From assembly GCA_948099385.1 (NCBI GenBank), contig CANUEZ040000168.1, positions 10,574,001-10,638,000 on the forward strand: a DNA stretch of 64,000 nt, written 5' to 3'. Below are positions 1-10,914 of the stretch, in pieces (the stretch's first letter is position 1; each line of letters begins with the position of its first letter). Below the pieces are notes generated by a model. That model did not search any database and was not told the DNA's origin. It saw nothing but the letters and a program-made list of their open reading frames with translations. The stretch is from Fasciola hepatica (lineage: Eukaryota; Platyhelminthes; Trematoda; Plagiorchiida; Fasciolidae). A program made the translations under genes and the position numbers.

Positions 1-1030
1 CTGGACCCTATGATCCGTTGCTTCGGCTGCTGCGACTGCTTCTAGATCTAAGCCCTTGGTAATGGGTCGTTGGTGCTGTGGACGTGCAAGTGTGCGGCTC
101 CTAGGAGATTGTGTTCCCCAAAGACGAGTTAAACGTCCATGGTGAAAAGCGAAACAATTCAGATGGTAGACCTTGTGTGGCAAATGTCGTTTAGAGGCTG
201 GCTGGAGATTGTACTCCAGAGGTTCATGATCTGCAAACACCGTGAACTTTTGCCCTCGAGGGCCCGCCGGAAATGCTCAATACCCAAATGAAATGCCGGT
301 AATTCTCTGCAAAGCATACTTCATTGGGACGCCGCTGCTTGTAGACACTTAGGAACGCTGTTGGTTACCGTGAGTTGATGACAACATGTTGCAGCACCTC
401 TCCAATAACTGTGTCTGAAGCTTCTGCCCATAAAGCCAGAGGAACGGAAGAGCCGGGCTGCGAAACGAGTGCTGTGTTGACTAAAGCTTCCTCGACGGTG
501 GCGAAAGCTGTCTGTGCCGTGTTGGGTAATATGAAGTTCCTATTACCTCCACGAAAAAGATCCGTGAAGGGCTGCAGTGTTCCTGCGCAGTGGGGGACAA
601 ACCGTTGACAAAAGTGAGCCGAGCCAGAAAATTAACCCAACTGCCGGTTAGAGTAGGATTCAGGCTAGTCCGACACTGTTATCACCTTGTCTGGCACAGG
701 CAGTATGCCCGAGGCCGAAATGTCGTGGCCTGGAAACTTGGTGTTGTACCTGCTTAGATAGCACTTTTTAGGGTTAATGGTTACACTGTGTTGGCTGAGG
801 CGCTCAAAGGGAGCATGCAATTACGCCATGCGCTCCTTCCTTGAAGAACGTGCAACCAGAACGTCGTCCCAGTATACATAGGCGCCTTCCACGCTTTTCA
901 TTTTCATTTCATGCATCCATACATAGACCTCTGAAAGGTCTGGGCTGCGTTGCTGAGCCAAAGCGGCAAGCGCAGAAACTCGGATAGTCCAAATGGAGTT
1001 ATTACAACAATTTTAGAGATGCCAGCCTTA
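1..1030 (-). pseudogene. Ty3/Gypsy pol remnant (Gypsy-1): RT palm to RNase H
   Basis: Reverse-strand translation in several frames gives the C-terminal half of a Gypsy reverse transcriptase and the start of its RNase H. The catalytic box reads YVYWDDVLVA near 860-890, where the family has YLDD. It is followed by the thumb/connection strings RLSQHSVTINPKKCYL and FPGHDISASGILPVPDKV (about 680-820). RNase H-like strings are ALWAEASDTVIGEVLQ (about 385-435) and IEHFRRALEGK (about 245-280). Stops and frame changes separate these blocks and the protein runs off the window start, so it is dead and truncated here. Gypsy pol normally copies the element RNA in cytoplasmic particles; nothing suggests this copy still can. 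Family assignment is firm; block limits are approximate. Confidence 0.8.
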
Positions 1031-1054
1031 ACTACCAGGGTTTGGTTGTAGGCC

Positions 1055-1625
1055 TTAACGCAGGTCGATGCTGCTGAGAATAGAACAGCAAGATGGAGAA
1101 GGAGTTGGATATTGAATAAGTGGAATGGAGCACCAACCTGGGATCATTGCTTGGCTGGCGGCCCCGCATTGATCGCGGGTATGCCAGTTGCTATTTGGTT
1201 TAGGAAACAAGTAAAACGACGAGGAAAAAGGACCTCTGGAGGGGAATATTATGCCTGGTCCCATCATATGTTCGAACTCACCTTGTGCTGCTCGAAGCTT
1301 GTCTGCGGCCAAGCAACGAAGTCGGACAGACGACGTGACGACGTAGTGGGCAAAGTTGGTAGTGGCCTTGGGGGGAGGTCCAGACTGCCCTAGCGTAGCC
1401 AGGTAATCTGAAATGAGTTTTGCATGGGGGCTTTCGGCCTGGGGTTCTGTGTGAAGAGAGGTGGTGCATTTTGCAGAGAAGTACTAATCGGTTACAGAAC
1501 GCAAACTCCGTCAATCGAAAACTCCAACTTATCGCGTCAACTGGCAGGCCGAGATGGTCAGGGAAATGGATATCTAGTGGGGAAGCAAAGGACTCAAATT
1601 GAAAATATTTCCAAGTGTTCCACAC
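1055..1625 (-). pseudogene. Ty3/Gypsy pol remnant (Gypsy-1): RT fingers
   Basis: This lies directly upstream, in minus orientation, of the palm/RNase H block at 1-1030 and belongs to the same decayed element. The frame at 1055-1312 reads AADKLRAAQGEFEHMMGPGI, the usual Gypsy start of RT (KLRAAKAEFEHMLQLGI-type), then FPKPNSNW and IPLIQYPTPSPSCCSI, which match the family's VPKKNGDWR and YPIPHIQDF region with substitutions. The stretch to about 1420 still contains a degraded form of the segment that precedes RT. Beyond that, 1420-1625 shows only weak Pro-rich coding character and could be a protease/RT spacer or unrelated. Frame changes near 1290 break it. Confidence 0.75.
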
Positions 1626-1969
1626 ACTTCGTGAGTGTGATTATACTGGGCATTACTTTGCCAAGCCCGTCCGTGTGCGGTTCTTTTTACACTTTAGTTT
1701 GTTTGTGCAAGGCACTTGAATTTGGCCTTGAACCGTTTCTGGTTGTTGTTCCAGGACTATGGGGAGTTGAGGCACTGGGTTTGACCGTTATGCCTATTCG
1801 GTCTTACACCTGAGGTTTGTGTACATTTGTACTTTTGTCATTCTCAACTTATTCTCGTGGGATTTACGAATTACTGTTGTTCTGGTATTGAGGTTCGCGC
1901 GAATTGGCTGCACGTTGCTCGAATTGCGATTCCTGTGCATTACAACTAAGTAGCGGACATCTGCCATTA
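1626..1969. other. no recognisable gene; between Gypsy-1 and LTR-like unit
   Basis: No reading frame here resembles a known protein. If the 483-bp unit at 1970-2452 is the 5' LTR of Gypsy-1 (minus), this would be its leader, but it is far too short to hold a gag gene, so either gag was deleted or the two are unrelated. Confidence 0.4.
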
Positions 1970-2452
1970 TGAATTCGCGCCACAGGTTGCGACGGGCTCA
2001 ACTTGAACTTCTCAAGCTCCGCCTTCAGCGCTCAAATCCAGGGCTGAGGGTCATCAAAAGAAACTAGAAACGGCTGAGGGGGTTGTCAACTGAAGGTCCC
2101 GGGTCAACATAACCGTCATTGCTAGCCAACTGTTCCGTGGTGTATCAAACGTGAAGGGGTATACAAAAGTAAATCGGGCAAACTTGAAACGACCCGTATG
2201 ATACTGATATATGAGAATTGCAAAACTGGAGCATTGCAAAATCAATGTGGATTTGCCGTCTGCTTGACGGAGAATGCACATAAGTAAACAGGTAGATGTG
2301 ATTCAAGAGCTTACGAATGTCTTTGGTGGGACGAACTTGTTGTTTGGGCTCACTAGTCGAGGTTTCTCATTAGGTATTTTGGGACCCGCCCTCGGATAAT
2401 GCCCGTAGTCACTGGTCCTCTGCTTTTAAAAGGATAGTGATCGTACTCAGCA
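1970..2452 (-). repeat. 483-bp LTR-like unit, copy 1
   Basis: This segment aligns along most of its length with 16602-17084; the core 2035-2400 is clearly similar (I estimate 75-85 percent by eye) and the outer parts more weakly. Read on the minus strand, both copies begin TGC(C/T)GA at the high-coordinate end. Both can be closed at a CA dinucleotide at the low end, and with these limits both are exactly 483 bp. TG...CA ends and a length near 0.5 kb fit an LTR. Just beyond the CA, minus strand, is TAATGGCAGATG, comparable to TTGTGGCTGGGG at the other copy; a TGG three bases past the LTR resembles a primer-binding site. Ownership (Gypsy or BEL/Pao) is unresolved. Confidence 0.6.
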
Positions 2453-2699
2453 TGGCGCAAAGTAGAACTCGAGGGGGCGGGGCAGGTTAATCTGTATTGG
2501 GGGAAAGCAATGGCTTGAGGACAGAGTACACAGGTGGAATGAGTGACGCCACCTAATTCGGTATTCATTCAGTGGAAGAGACTTTTTGGTCTTTGTAATT
2601 GTGTGTCCCATCGGTAGCAAAACACGCCGTAGTTCTTTTTCCTCCACCTTGTTTCCTTCATATTGCCGCAGCAGTTCCCGCGTCTCTAGCGCTTGAGTT

Positions 2700-4400
2700 C
2701 AACACAAACGGATCCCAGACTAGAATGTGCACCCGCTGCCAACTTTCAGGCGGGAGAATGAGCTAATATTAGCCAAGTGGCTGATGCAGCGGCCGAATAA
2801 ATTCTGTATCCACGTGCAGTCAAAAGGCCGAATGGAGGATTCTATAGTTCAATCCACTAAGAAATGTGGTACTGCCAGTGATGACCTGAGTGAAGCAAAC
2901 GCCCTTTTGGGATACCTTGGTAGTGTGCATGGGTAAACAGTGGGGTGCGAGTCGATTTGGCCATGGCGCATCCTCCTCCACAATGAAACGAGCTAAGTCT
3001 CTCAGAGGGAATCGTGAGTAAATACCTACAAGAGTTAACGGTCTCAAGTCAGTGTGTCTAGATGGTGTCCTTTCAGCTATCATTAGGTCGTTGGTGGATA
3101 CCATTGCTCCATCGGTATGCGGGCTGTGCAGGTCCGCGTGAGACCACGGTAAGCTGCCTCAGAATTGAAAAATCGCTACCGTCGTGGCCACACGTAAGAG
3201 TTGACCCAAGTCGGCCATGGACAACTACAGGTAGGTAGATCTAACCAGCATCCCATGGAAAGTCCTCGAAAAGATCATCCGCGCCAACTTTTGTCAGCAT
3301 TTACTGCAGCACTTTATGCAAAGACCGGCCCAACAAAACTTCTCAAAAAATATATTTTGTCTGACCAACAGCTTATGATTCTTAGATAAATCGACTTGAG
3401 GACTGGATGAAGGTAAGCAAGTTATAGCGTTACCTCAAGTTTAGTAAGGCATCTTTCTCCGCTAATCATCATCTTTTGCTGTGCACGATGGAGACCTTTG
3501 GCATAGGTGAGCCAGTACATAGGTGGCTGGTGAACTCTTTCCCGTAGGACTCTTTACGTCAAGGCAGAGGCCAGGCGCTTTAGTTTCATTGCCATCACCA
3601 GTGGTTACCTTGCTGATCCGTCCTAGACCCGGTGCTATTCTTGATGGTTATCAACGACCCGGCATCCGCCTCTCAGTAGCCTAGCTTCATTTTTGCGGAT
3701 GAAGAAAAAGTAGTCAGATCTGATGGCAGGGTCGACTTAGGCAGGGATGTAGGATTCGCCCTGGACTGGGCATACAAGTTAGGTTTACCGCCCAATGCCG
3801 GAAAAGCCTTTTGTTATCAAGGCCAAAGAAAAGCCTAACTTTCGCTCATAACCAAGGGCTGTTCACCATGGGGACAGTCAGCAGAGTTAAAGACCTTGGG
3901 GTAATCATGAGCAGTGACTTTAAGTGGTCTGGCCAGTGCAACTCTACTGCACAAAAGACTCGTGATGAGCCCTTCAGACTGCGGCCAGCCTTCTCCTGCA
4001 GAGGGCCAAAAATATTCGTACCTATTTACATAGCTATAATACGACCTTACCTAGAAGTTGGCATGCAAGCTTAGATACCCGTTCATGAAAAGGAGACCGC
4101 CTGCGTACAGAAAGTTCAGAACCTCGTTGAGTGTTTGAAGGGTAGGATGGTAAGACTTCCGGGCAGAGACTCTGTGATCCGAATCTTTTCTCGTAGGAAC
4201 GGAGGATCATCGAGGAAATCTCACGGGAACGTACAAAGTGATGAAGGGGTTTCCTGGCCTTAAGCTGGATAGTCCAGTCTAAATGACCTTGGATTCCAGA
4301 ACAGGGTAACAAGAGAAAAAGCTGACAAGAGTTCGAGCCAGGTTGGTGACTAGGTCGCACTTTTTCATCAACAGGGTAGTGAACAGTTGAAACAGTCTGT
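2700..4400 (+). pseudogene. LINE-A copy 3: decayed CR1/jockey-like ORF2 (RT and C-terminus)
   Basis: An old, strongly mutated copy of the LINE at 45.7-50.4 and 53.0-56.75 kb, starting inside ORF2, as 5'-truncated LINEs do. Matching blocks in order are: CIHVQSKGRMEDSIVQ at about 2800 (same place as FYSYVQSKG in the younger copies), nucleotide-level similarity at 3095-3190 to the RT segment at 48330-48440, RT box remnant FIFADEEKVV near 3690-3720 (family FADD), and the C-terminal frame 3811-4074 with KDLGVIMSSDFKWSGQC and VPIYIAIIRPYLE. Many stops and frame changes make it non-functional. It keeps a TGG codon at 3767-3769 where both younger copies have TGA, and lacks their frameshift before the catalytic box, so it shows the ancestral state of two lesions. 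Confidence 0.85.
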
Positions 4401-4762
4401 CTGGAGGAATTATGAACCTTCAGACCTCACACTTCTTCAAGGGTGACCCAGATCGTAATTGGCGTGAGATAATTCCTGGTAGTGAGCCTTGAATGTGTTC
4501 ACCAAGTGCATGAAGTTTAGCACTATGGACCGTGTGAGGCTTGTTGTCTCAGTGAACGCTCAAAGGGGGTAATTTCTCTCGCTGTTGATGTGCGATGGAG
4601 TTCTCTTTGTTCTCTCTCACTTTCAGCGGGGATTCAACAGACCACACTGTGCAGTGGTGGATGTATAACTGGTATGCATAACATCGAAAAGATTCTTGGA
4701 GCTTGATTGACGGTGACCAATGTATGTCCTGTTCAAACTGAACTGAACCGAACCGAGAAAAT
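4400..4762 (+). other. LINE-A copy 3: 3' UTR
   Basis: Similar to the 3' UTRs at 50105-50400 and 56410-56745. It shares the block around GGTGGATGTATAACTGGT (4655-4675) and ends in the same short repeat of AACTGAAC-type units (about 4736-4758, AACTGAACTGAACCGAACC). Short terminal tandem repeats are usual at CR1/jockey-clade 3' ends and mark where target-primed reverse transcription began. This sets the element's 3' boundary. Confidence 0.8.
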
Positions 4763-4989
4763 TTCGTGCCTGCAATCCTTGGCGCTCACTTCCAACCCTG
4801 ACTTATAACTAGCTACTGTATCCTGGCCCTGCAAAGGTAATCCACTAAACGTTAGTCAAGTAGCCGGACACCTGTGCTGCTCCCGTGTTCGCCAGCCCAA
4901 ACGTGATCGTGGCTGCTTAGTCTTCGTCGAATGCACTACCCACGCCAGTGTTACTGACCACCCCTTTCCTGTTCTGATTGAAGCTTCAA

Positions 4990-5460
4990 CACAGTTATTT
5001 GGCCACTCCGCCTACCACAGCCTCCTTTTTGACTGCATCTTCTTCCCCGGGTCTGGATTTCTCGAAAAAAGGTTCTGCTTTAGATATCCTCATTGCTGTC
5101 CTCGAGTAACCTGCCGGTGCAGAAATCGTTGCTGGTGACTTTACCCTTACTCTGATCAGCTGGCCCTCTAACTCTAGCTATTCCGCCCTCTCTGCCTTTC
5201 TCTACTGCATCCATGTTGGTTAGCGAACCCAAGAAAATTTCTAGTCCTGTTAGAGAGAACAACTTCTTGGTCCTGGTATTCTCCATCGAAATTCCTTATA
5301 CAAAAACCCAGGTCACTGGCCACTTCCGGAGTAGTGACCATCTCATTGTCTCCTGTATGTTCAATAACTTCACATGTCTCTACCCGAATCCATCCCTTTC
5401 CCTGTTGCAACCTCCTATGTCTCATGGAACTGTCCTCTTTTACCAACGATAACTGTCTCC
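4990..5460 (+). pseudogene. LINE-B copy 1: endonuclease (EEP/APE-type) remnant
   Basis: Translation across frames gives the second half of a LINE apurinic-like endonuclease: EIVAGDFTLTLISWPS near 5125-5170 (family motif GDFNxPxIxW) and KTQVTGHFRSSDHLIVSCMF at about 5300-5360, where SDH carries the final catalytic Asp-His. The Asp of GDF is kept, but Asn of GDFN is replaced by Thr. Stops break the frame between these motifs. The domain normally nicks target DNA to prime reverse transcription. It follows the LINE-A 3' end at 4762 and precedes the LINE-B RT blocks. Confidence 0.75.
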
Positions 5461-5599
5461 CCTGATTTCGACGTCGATTTTCTTCCCCCCGATCCTCTCA
5501 TTGTTTCCAACTCTCTCTGCTCCAAATTTTAGGCTGCTTAGGTGCCGCTAACGCCTGTTGTGCTCCACTCTGCAAGTCCTCTAGTTCGCCCTATAACTT

Positions 5600-6062
5600 T
5601 CACAGCGTAGGCCAGCTGCGCTGCAGCCTAACTTTTCTAGATCACTTGAATCGAAGTCTCATCTTCACATCAACCAGTTGCAACTTGAGCTGCCTCGAAA
5701 GGCCTAATCACATCAAGGAAGACAAGAAGCCATCTCTTCAGTGCACCCCGACAAACCGGCTGCCTGCCCAGCCTGCTTGGCTAAAAGTGAGATCGCTCCA
5801 TTCGTGCTTCACCCAGCTCCATCATCTGCGGCTCACCTACAGCCAATACCTCAGCTATTTCTGAGGCCTTCAGCGATGGCTTCTCTTTCTACCTCACCGA
5901 CTCCCCCGGTGTCCCTCTTCCCCTCACCCATTCCAACACGTCGGTCTCTCTTTCATCCATTCCTCTCACCCATTTCGATATCGTAAAATTAGTCTCCTCC
6001 AATAGACCTTCCGTGAAACAGGACCCAGGTGGTCTCCCGCCGGCCGTTCTGCGTTTAAACCG
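5600..6062 (+). pseudogene. LINE-B copy 1: endonuclease-RT linker and RT fingers
   Basis: Continues the LINE-B copy. The linker reads LHINQLQLELPRKA near 5660-5710, like the basic spacer of other LINE ORF2 proteins. A Pro/Ser-rich frame then runs 5741-5986, and the segment 5995-6060 reads SSNRPSVKQDPGGLPPAVLR, corresponding to the RT fingers signature (KSPGPDGIPPxLLK-type). The reading then stops, because an unrelated stretch (6065-6530) interrupts RT before its next motif. Confidence 0.65.
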
Positions 6063-6064
6063 TC

Positions 6065-6530
6065 CCGAGGTGTGACACGCGTGAGATTACGGCGACATGC
6101 CGCTCAAAAGAAGACCAACCAAATGACCGAAGTGAGCGCACAGAAATGAACCGCGCAGTCAATTGTTTGCGAAAAGTCCGTTATGCTTTGTGTATGCGGG
6201 TGCATTTGTGTGTGGCAAGCTGCCCAAAACAAACCCAGTAAGACGGCGGGGTCCAGGGTGCGGGTGAAAAGGGACAGTGAACTGAAAATCCGTGAATCAT
6301 CCACCAAGTGGAGCATGCTTGGGTGTTTGCGTGGTGAGCCAACTGCCTAGAGGTCCGGGATTAGGACCGAGGAAAAACGTCATAATAAAGCTGATTATCT
6401 AAGAAAGGAAATCAATGTCATAGGATCAAATACCACTCTTAAGGTAGGTGAGCGTAAAGGGAAAAATAGGAAACGAGATTTAAATTTGGGAACATTTGAC
6501 GGATAGGCCTCCATCTTCACCACAAGCTCC
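6065..6530. other. unclassified insert splitting the LINE-B RT
   Basis: The RT motif that ends at about 6060 resumes at about 6540, yet the family would need only some 180 bp between these motifs. This stretch is not pyrimidine-rich like its surroundings and has no coding similarity. It is probably a small inserted element of about 0.3 kb. It contains GGTCC-GGGATTA-GGACC at 6352-6368, a 5-bp stem with 7-nt loop like a tRNA T-arm, but the remaining tRNA features are not convincing. Confidence 0.4.
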
Positions 6531-6533
6531 AAA

Positions 6534-7442
6534 ATGGGCGCGCGGCTCTACCTGGCTGACTGTCAATCTACTACCCATGCCCAGGTAGCCTGCAAAATCA
6601 CTGGTAATAACAAAAAGCACGTCTTTCAGTATCTCTTGTCTAACAATCTGCCTGACCCCGGTTATCATGGGTTTCTGTATTCCAGCTCCTGCTTTTCCTG
6701 CCAGGTGGACTTTCCTAATATCCTATCATCCACCAATGATGCTGGCATTTCTGTAGCTGTTATATGTCTTGACATGCCAAGGGCTTTACACCGTGTCCCC
6801 ATTGTGCACCTGACAGCCGAAATCTGATCTATTGGCATAACGGATTTTCTCCTCTCCTGGTTGCCTTCTTAACTTTCACACAGGTCACAAGCTGCGCTGG
6901 TTGACGGCCACTTACCTACTGCCAAATCCAACGTTAGTAATGCCGTGCGAGGCAGTGTCTTGGGCCCACTAGCACTCTGTATTAGTATGGATGATTTTTT
7001 CTCGTCTTTTTTCTGCAGCACTCCAGTCCTCTTCGCTGCTGATATACAAACAGTATGCCACCCATCCCAACGACCTATCCAAGACCGCTACCTCACACAT
7101 TTGGTGACCCGTTCTTACTCTAAACCTGGTGCTTACCGCGGTTCACGAAACTATCAGCGGGGAAAATTTACCGCTTACCCCACAAATGCATCCTTCCCTA
7201 AGGTCAAACTAATCTGGGCGGCCTTTCAACCTGCATCCACCCCACTGTTATTGGTTCTGGCATATGCCGCTCATTTTTCTTTAACTTTTCGATTTTTCCT
7301 ACTGTCAAATGGCAGTCTTTCCGTATATCTCCAACTTGTGAGACCACCCCTGAGTTACCCCTCGATTGCCTCCAATACTGGCCACATTCTTTTGCTATAT
7401 TTCTTGAAAATGTCCGGCATGCTCTCACTGAAATGTTCCTAG
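6534..7442 (+). pseudogene. LINE-B copy 1: RT palm to thumb
   Basis: Two frames (6534-6827, 6945-7442) give a decayed LINE RT: NKKHVFQYLLSNNLPDPGYH then GFL (family IxYLLxNNLxxxxQHGF), DAGISVAVICLDMPRALHRV (family VDVIYLDFSKAFDTV), RSQAALVDGHLPTAKSNVSN, RGSVLGPLALCISMDDFF (family PQGSVLGPLLFLIYINDL) and VLFAADIQTV, which stands for FADD. The first Asp of the catalytic pair is replaced by Ala, and stops separate the two frames, so it is inactive. The HGF box matches the minus-strand LINE-B copy at 62.0 kb (HGFLRSRSC), which supports the same family. Confidence 0.8.
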
Positions 7443-9360
7443 GTGTACTTGCGGCCTTAACTTGCGGCCAACACTGTGAGCTCCTGCAAATGGAGTCCTT
7501 GAGGATTTGTAGCGCAAGTCTGAATCTAGTCCTTCCGTTTCAGTCGGTCCGGAATCGAGTCCACACTTCCCACCGCATCTCACTCGTTTCCACCTGATCC
7601 CCCCTTTATTACCCGCACCTTTCCTCACCACGAGCCTCAGACTGGCCTTGGTCTTCAAACCCCATTCTTCCCACCAGCTTGCTCAGCAATCTGAAGTGAG
7701 CTTCCCTTGATTGCACGCAATTTCTCTTCGCTGTACTCTTTTCGCTTGCACATATTGCCTATTAAACTGTCTTTAGTGCCATACTTCAAGCCAATGAGTG
7801 CCCCTTCACGGATTGGTCCGTGAAAGGGGCCTCACTCTAATCCTGTTACCTCTGCATCACTAGCCAGTACCCATGTCCCAAGTCCAAGCATTTCCTTCTC
7901 AGTACACGAGCCGTGAAAACTGCCGTCCCTGTGCCGCTGTGAAATTGTATCCTGTTTTCGGTGCCATCACTCTTCTCATGCGCCACTCCATTACTCATCA
8001 TCACCACTCTTATACCCATCTTTCCATTGCCGACCTTAAATCTCTACTCTGTTGCTGCCATCTAACGCTCATACTGTTCATCGATCGCATTCATATACCT
8101 AGCCGCAATCCTTAAATCAGATCCTTCATAACACTCTCTTCTCAAGAGTCACGCCAATGCGCGCCAGTTCCACCCAAACCCATGCCCAATCACCCTGTTA
8201 GAACTTGTCCTTCCCGCCTTTGCATCTTTTTCAGCCGAATTTATTGTTTATTCACCACTATCGTTTATTGTTTACCTGGCTCCGTAAACCGCTCCGATCT
8301 TTCCACCAGCCAGTGCCGCAATTTCCGTCTTTGGGCCCAATCCTTTTGTGCAGCTGTATGCAGACGTGCAACTCTCCAGGTCCGTCGTCCCAACTCCGCT
8401 GCGCACAAATGTTTCGTGTTTATTTTTCCATTGCAAGTCTACCGGTCCTGGTGGCTCTGTTTTCCTTCGGCCTTCATCGTCTCTCATCTGCAGTAAAAGG
8501 ATCCCATTGATCATCCATTACTTGCCTATTTTCGGTCAGTTCTCTCATCTCCTGTTTTGCAAGTTGCTCGCCTGTGGGATTTTCCGTGTGCTTTTCTGTT
8601 GCTCTGCACTATCACATTCCATCCAACGTAAAGACAACGTACCGTCAAATTATCAGCCCTCAATCGATCTCTCTGGTCCATCATATACCCATTTCTTCTG
8701 TACGCTGTTCGCCATTGCAACTGTTGCATCTTTGCACCGCAGTCCGTCTCATCTCTCGGTCATCTTTCTCCGCTGTTCGTCTACACTACTCCGACCACCC
8801 TGTGGCCACAGTAGCTTTGCGCTTCCCAGCCACCTACATCAATATCATCTTCTAGCTGCTTGGTGTGTCCGTTCATTAATGCTTCCCTCATATTCGACCG
8901 TCATCATATGGTTCAACTTAGTTGATCAAATTAATAAGCCCACTCTAACTTGTTTTCTCCTATCAGTTCTCTCATTTTCCCCCACCTGTGAATTTCAATT
9001 CACAGCCGTCAACTTCTACGTGCTTTTAACGTCGTGTTTCTCTGTGGATTCGCCCTGTTCCACCCGCCATAAAAAGGCAATTGATCATAGTTTTCCTAAG
9101 TAATTTTAGACCATGCGATCTAACCTTACCTGTCGCTTCCGATCACTGCTCTTCCCGTGTTTCAGCATTCAGCTGTTATGCGCTTTATAAATGCATATAT
9201 ATATGCTTTGCACTCTCCACTTCTTTTCTAGCCATTTCCCTCGCCACTAATCTTGGGTCCACCCTGATGTGCTTCCATTCTGTCAATTTTTCTGCCCCAG
9301 ATCCGCCGGGTGCCGAATCTAAAAAAAATAATTTTGATACCTAACCCACCTCCCACGATT
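7443..9360. other. pyrimidine-rich stretch without recognised gene
   Basis: The plus strand is persistently rich in C and T, as in LINE-B coding strands. Open frames such as 8348-9103 (251 codons, Ser/Leu-rich) are explained by this bias, because few stop codons occur in pyrimidine-rich sequence. I see no motif, splice-site framework or homology in them. It may be LINE-B 3' sequence or stacked old insertions. An A-rich run at 9319-9327 lies next to the boundary with the repeat at 9365. Confidence 0.5.
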
Positions 9361-9364
9361 AGTA

Positions 9365-10125
9365 TAGTATATTTCTTGACCGTGGTCAATACACATGCAC
9401 AAGGCAAGATCAGAGTATACAGCAGTACATGTCAATGTGAGGTATTCACAGATTCTAAATTTATAAATCACGCAGCAACCGAAATACATCAGTTAGGTCA
9501 TTTAGTGTTTGAGTAAACAAAAGTGGTAATGGTTGAGGCGGGAATTCCGAATCGGTTTCGAAATCGCTGGAGGGCGGTGTGGATAGCTGGACAGTAGTGG
9601 GATTGCTGATATGGGCGACAAATGGACGGTCACTAACGAGTAACCGGGCGGAAGAGATGCCAAAGAACATTTTTAGAAGTAAAGCAAGCGTGAGGCTCTC
9701 AAAGTGCAGTCAGAGATACCAGCGGAATATTGGACACTGATCCAGCATTGGGTAACTAATTGTGGAGGAAGCATGTGAAATAAAGGCAAGTGAGGGAAAG
9801 GTGATAATAAAACAGACCTTTTGTGCAGGTGATTACAGTGTCATATGGAAATTCAAATGAAGGCGAAAAGCTTCGCAGGGACTTCAGTGAACTTTTGAAG
9901 AGCATGAATGGTGTATGGACATATAACGGACTTTTAAAGAAAAGAAAAGCCGTCAGTGAAACGGATTAGTGGAGACAAAACGTCAATGGTTCGGCTAGGC
10001 AGGAGTTGGAAGTGTGTAAAATGTTTTTTTTGTATGTGATAGAAAATTGTTAACCAAATTATGGTTGGCTGCAGATGGCTGGTATTCTGTTCCTTAAAGA
10101 CCTTGGTTGCAGGTGGTGGCAGGTA
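9365..10125 (-). repeat. dispersed repeat R1, inverted copy (partner 59810-60557)
   Basis: The reverse complement aligns with 59810-60557 over about 750 bp with small gaps. Shared landmarks include CAATACACATGCACAAGGCA (9388-9407 on plus, reverse-complemented at the partner) and the frame SSARLLVSDRPFVA near 9590-9650, readable in both. Similarity stops at 9361 on one side and about 10130 on the other. In the partner locus the repeat lies about 100 bp before the LINE-B ORF1-like frame, so it may be the LINE-B 5' UTR/promoter region, here present without the coding part. It could instead be an independent element. Confidence 0.75.
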
Positions 10126-10221
10126 GAATGTTGAACCACTCGCTCCTCGTTTTGCATAGAGTTTCATTCCTTGCTAACAACCTTCTATTGCAGCGTAGCC
10201 GCGCTGCATTTCCATGTGTAA

Positions 10222-10590
10222 GACACCTTTGAGCAATGCTTAGCCAAATTCGCAACGGATCCCGGAATCATAAGGCGGTTATCCGTGAAGTTGTACGATA
10301 CTAGATTACTGAATGAACAGTGACACGAAACAGATACAAACCTCAATTAAGCAATTACAAGGACTCGGAAAAGAGAACCCAATTGCTGTGTGCTAGAGAG
10401 GAGCACGTGCGTCAAGCAGGTTTAGAGCAAAGATATGACAAAGCAGCCCGCTGGACGCGAACGAACAAACCTTGGTTCATAAAAACATACGGCGCATAAA
10501 ACCGGCCGGTAGTGTAAATAAGTGAGTGATGTTAAGGAAAACTTTGAACTGCAGTGATTTGTGGGGGGATTTCCCATGACCAGTCGTTAC
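10222..10590 (-). repeat. dispersed repeat R2, copy 1 (partner 49732-50098, opposite strand)
   Basis: The reverse complement matches 49732-50098 along the full 367-369 bp with scattered substitutions. Shared strings include CAGATACAAACCTCAATTA (10333-10351) and GTGTAAATAAGTGAGTGATG (10514-10533). Both copies are close to the same length with equivalent ends, so this is a discrete mobile unit. I see no coding capacity, no clear terminal inverted repeats and no A/B-box head, so SINE or MITE status cannot be decided. Confidence 0.8.
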
Positions 10591-10599
10591 ACGGCCCCT

Positions 10600-10914
10600 C
10601 CAAATTCCTCCTGAATCTTAGCGGGATTAAGGGTTTGGCACAAGGATACTGAATCTTCAACCCTCCTAGACCCTGATGTCAGTGCGCGTACCTAATAACT
10701 CGTCGGCAATGTTTTACTCACGATCGCACCTGACCCGGTGGCCACACCAACGCGATGTTTCTCTGCACCTCCGACGATAACGGCTGATATATGGCGGGCG
10801 TGAAAGGAAAACACATGTGCTGCCCTTAAGAGATCCGTTGGGCCTCGGCGGCATGTGTTTGTGAGTGTGTGCGTGTGGGTGTAATGGGTGAGGTCGCTCC
10901 CTGATATACGGGAA
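10600..10914. other. no recognised gene; GT-rich stretch
   Basis: Spacer between repeat R2 and the tandem repeat. It contains a short GT-rich run (about 10856-10881) and no convincing coding signal. Confidence 0.4.

Noticed and set aside
6352..6368. tRNA T-arm / pol III B-box
   Set aside because: The hairpin has 5-bp stem and 7-nt loop, but the loop lacks the TTC core, and no D-arm or acceptor stem is present.
8348..9103. 251-codon plus-strand open frame, one of the longest in the window
   Set aside because: Ser/Leu/Pro/Cys-rich with overlapping open frames in other phases. Pyrimidine-rich sequence lacks stop codons by composition; no motif or homology seen.
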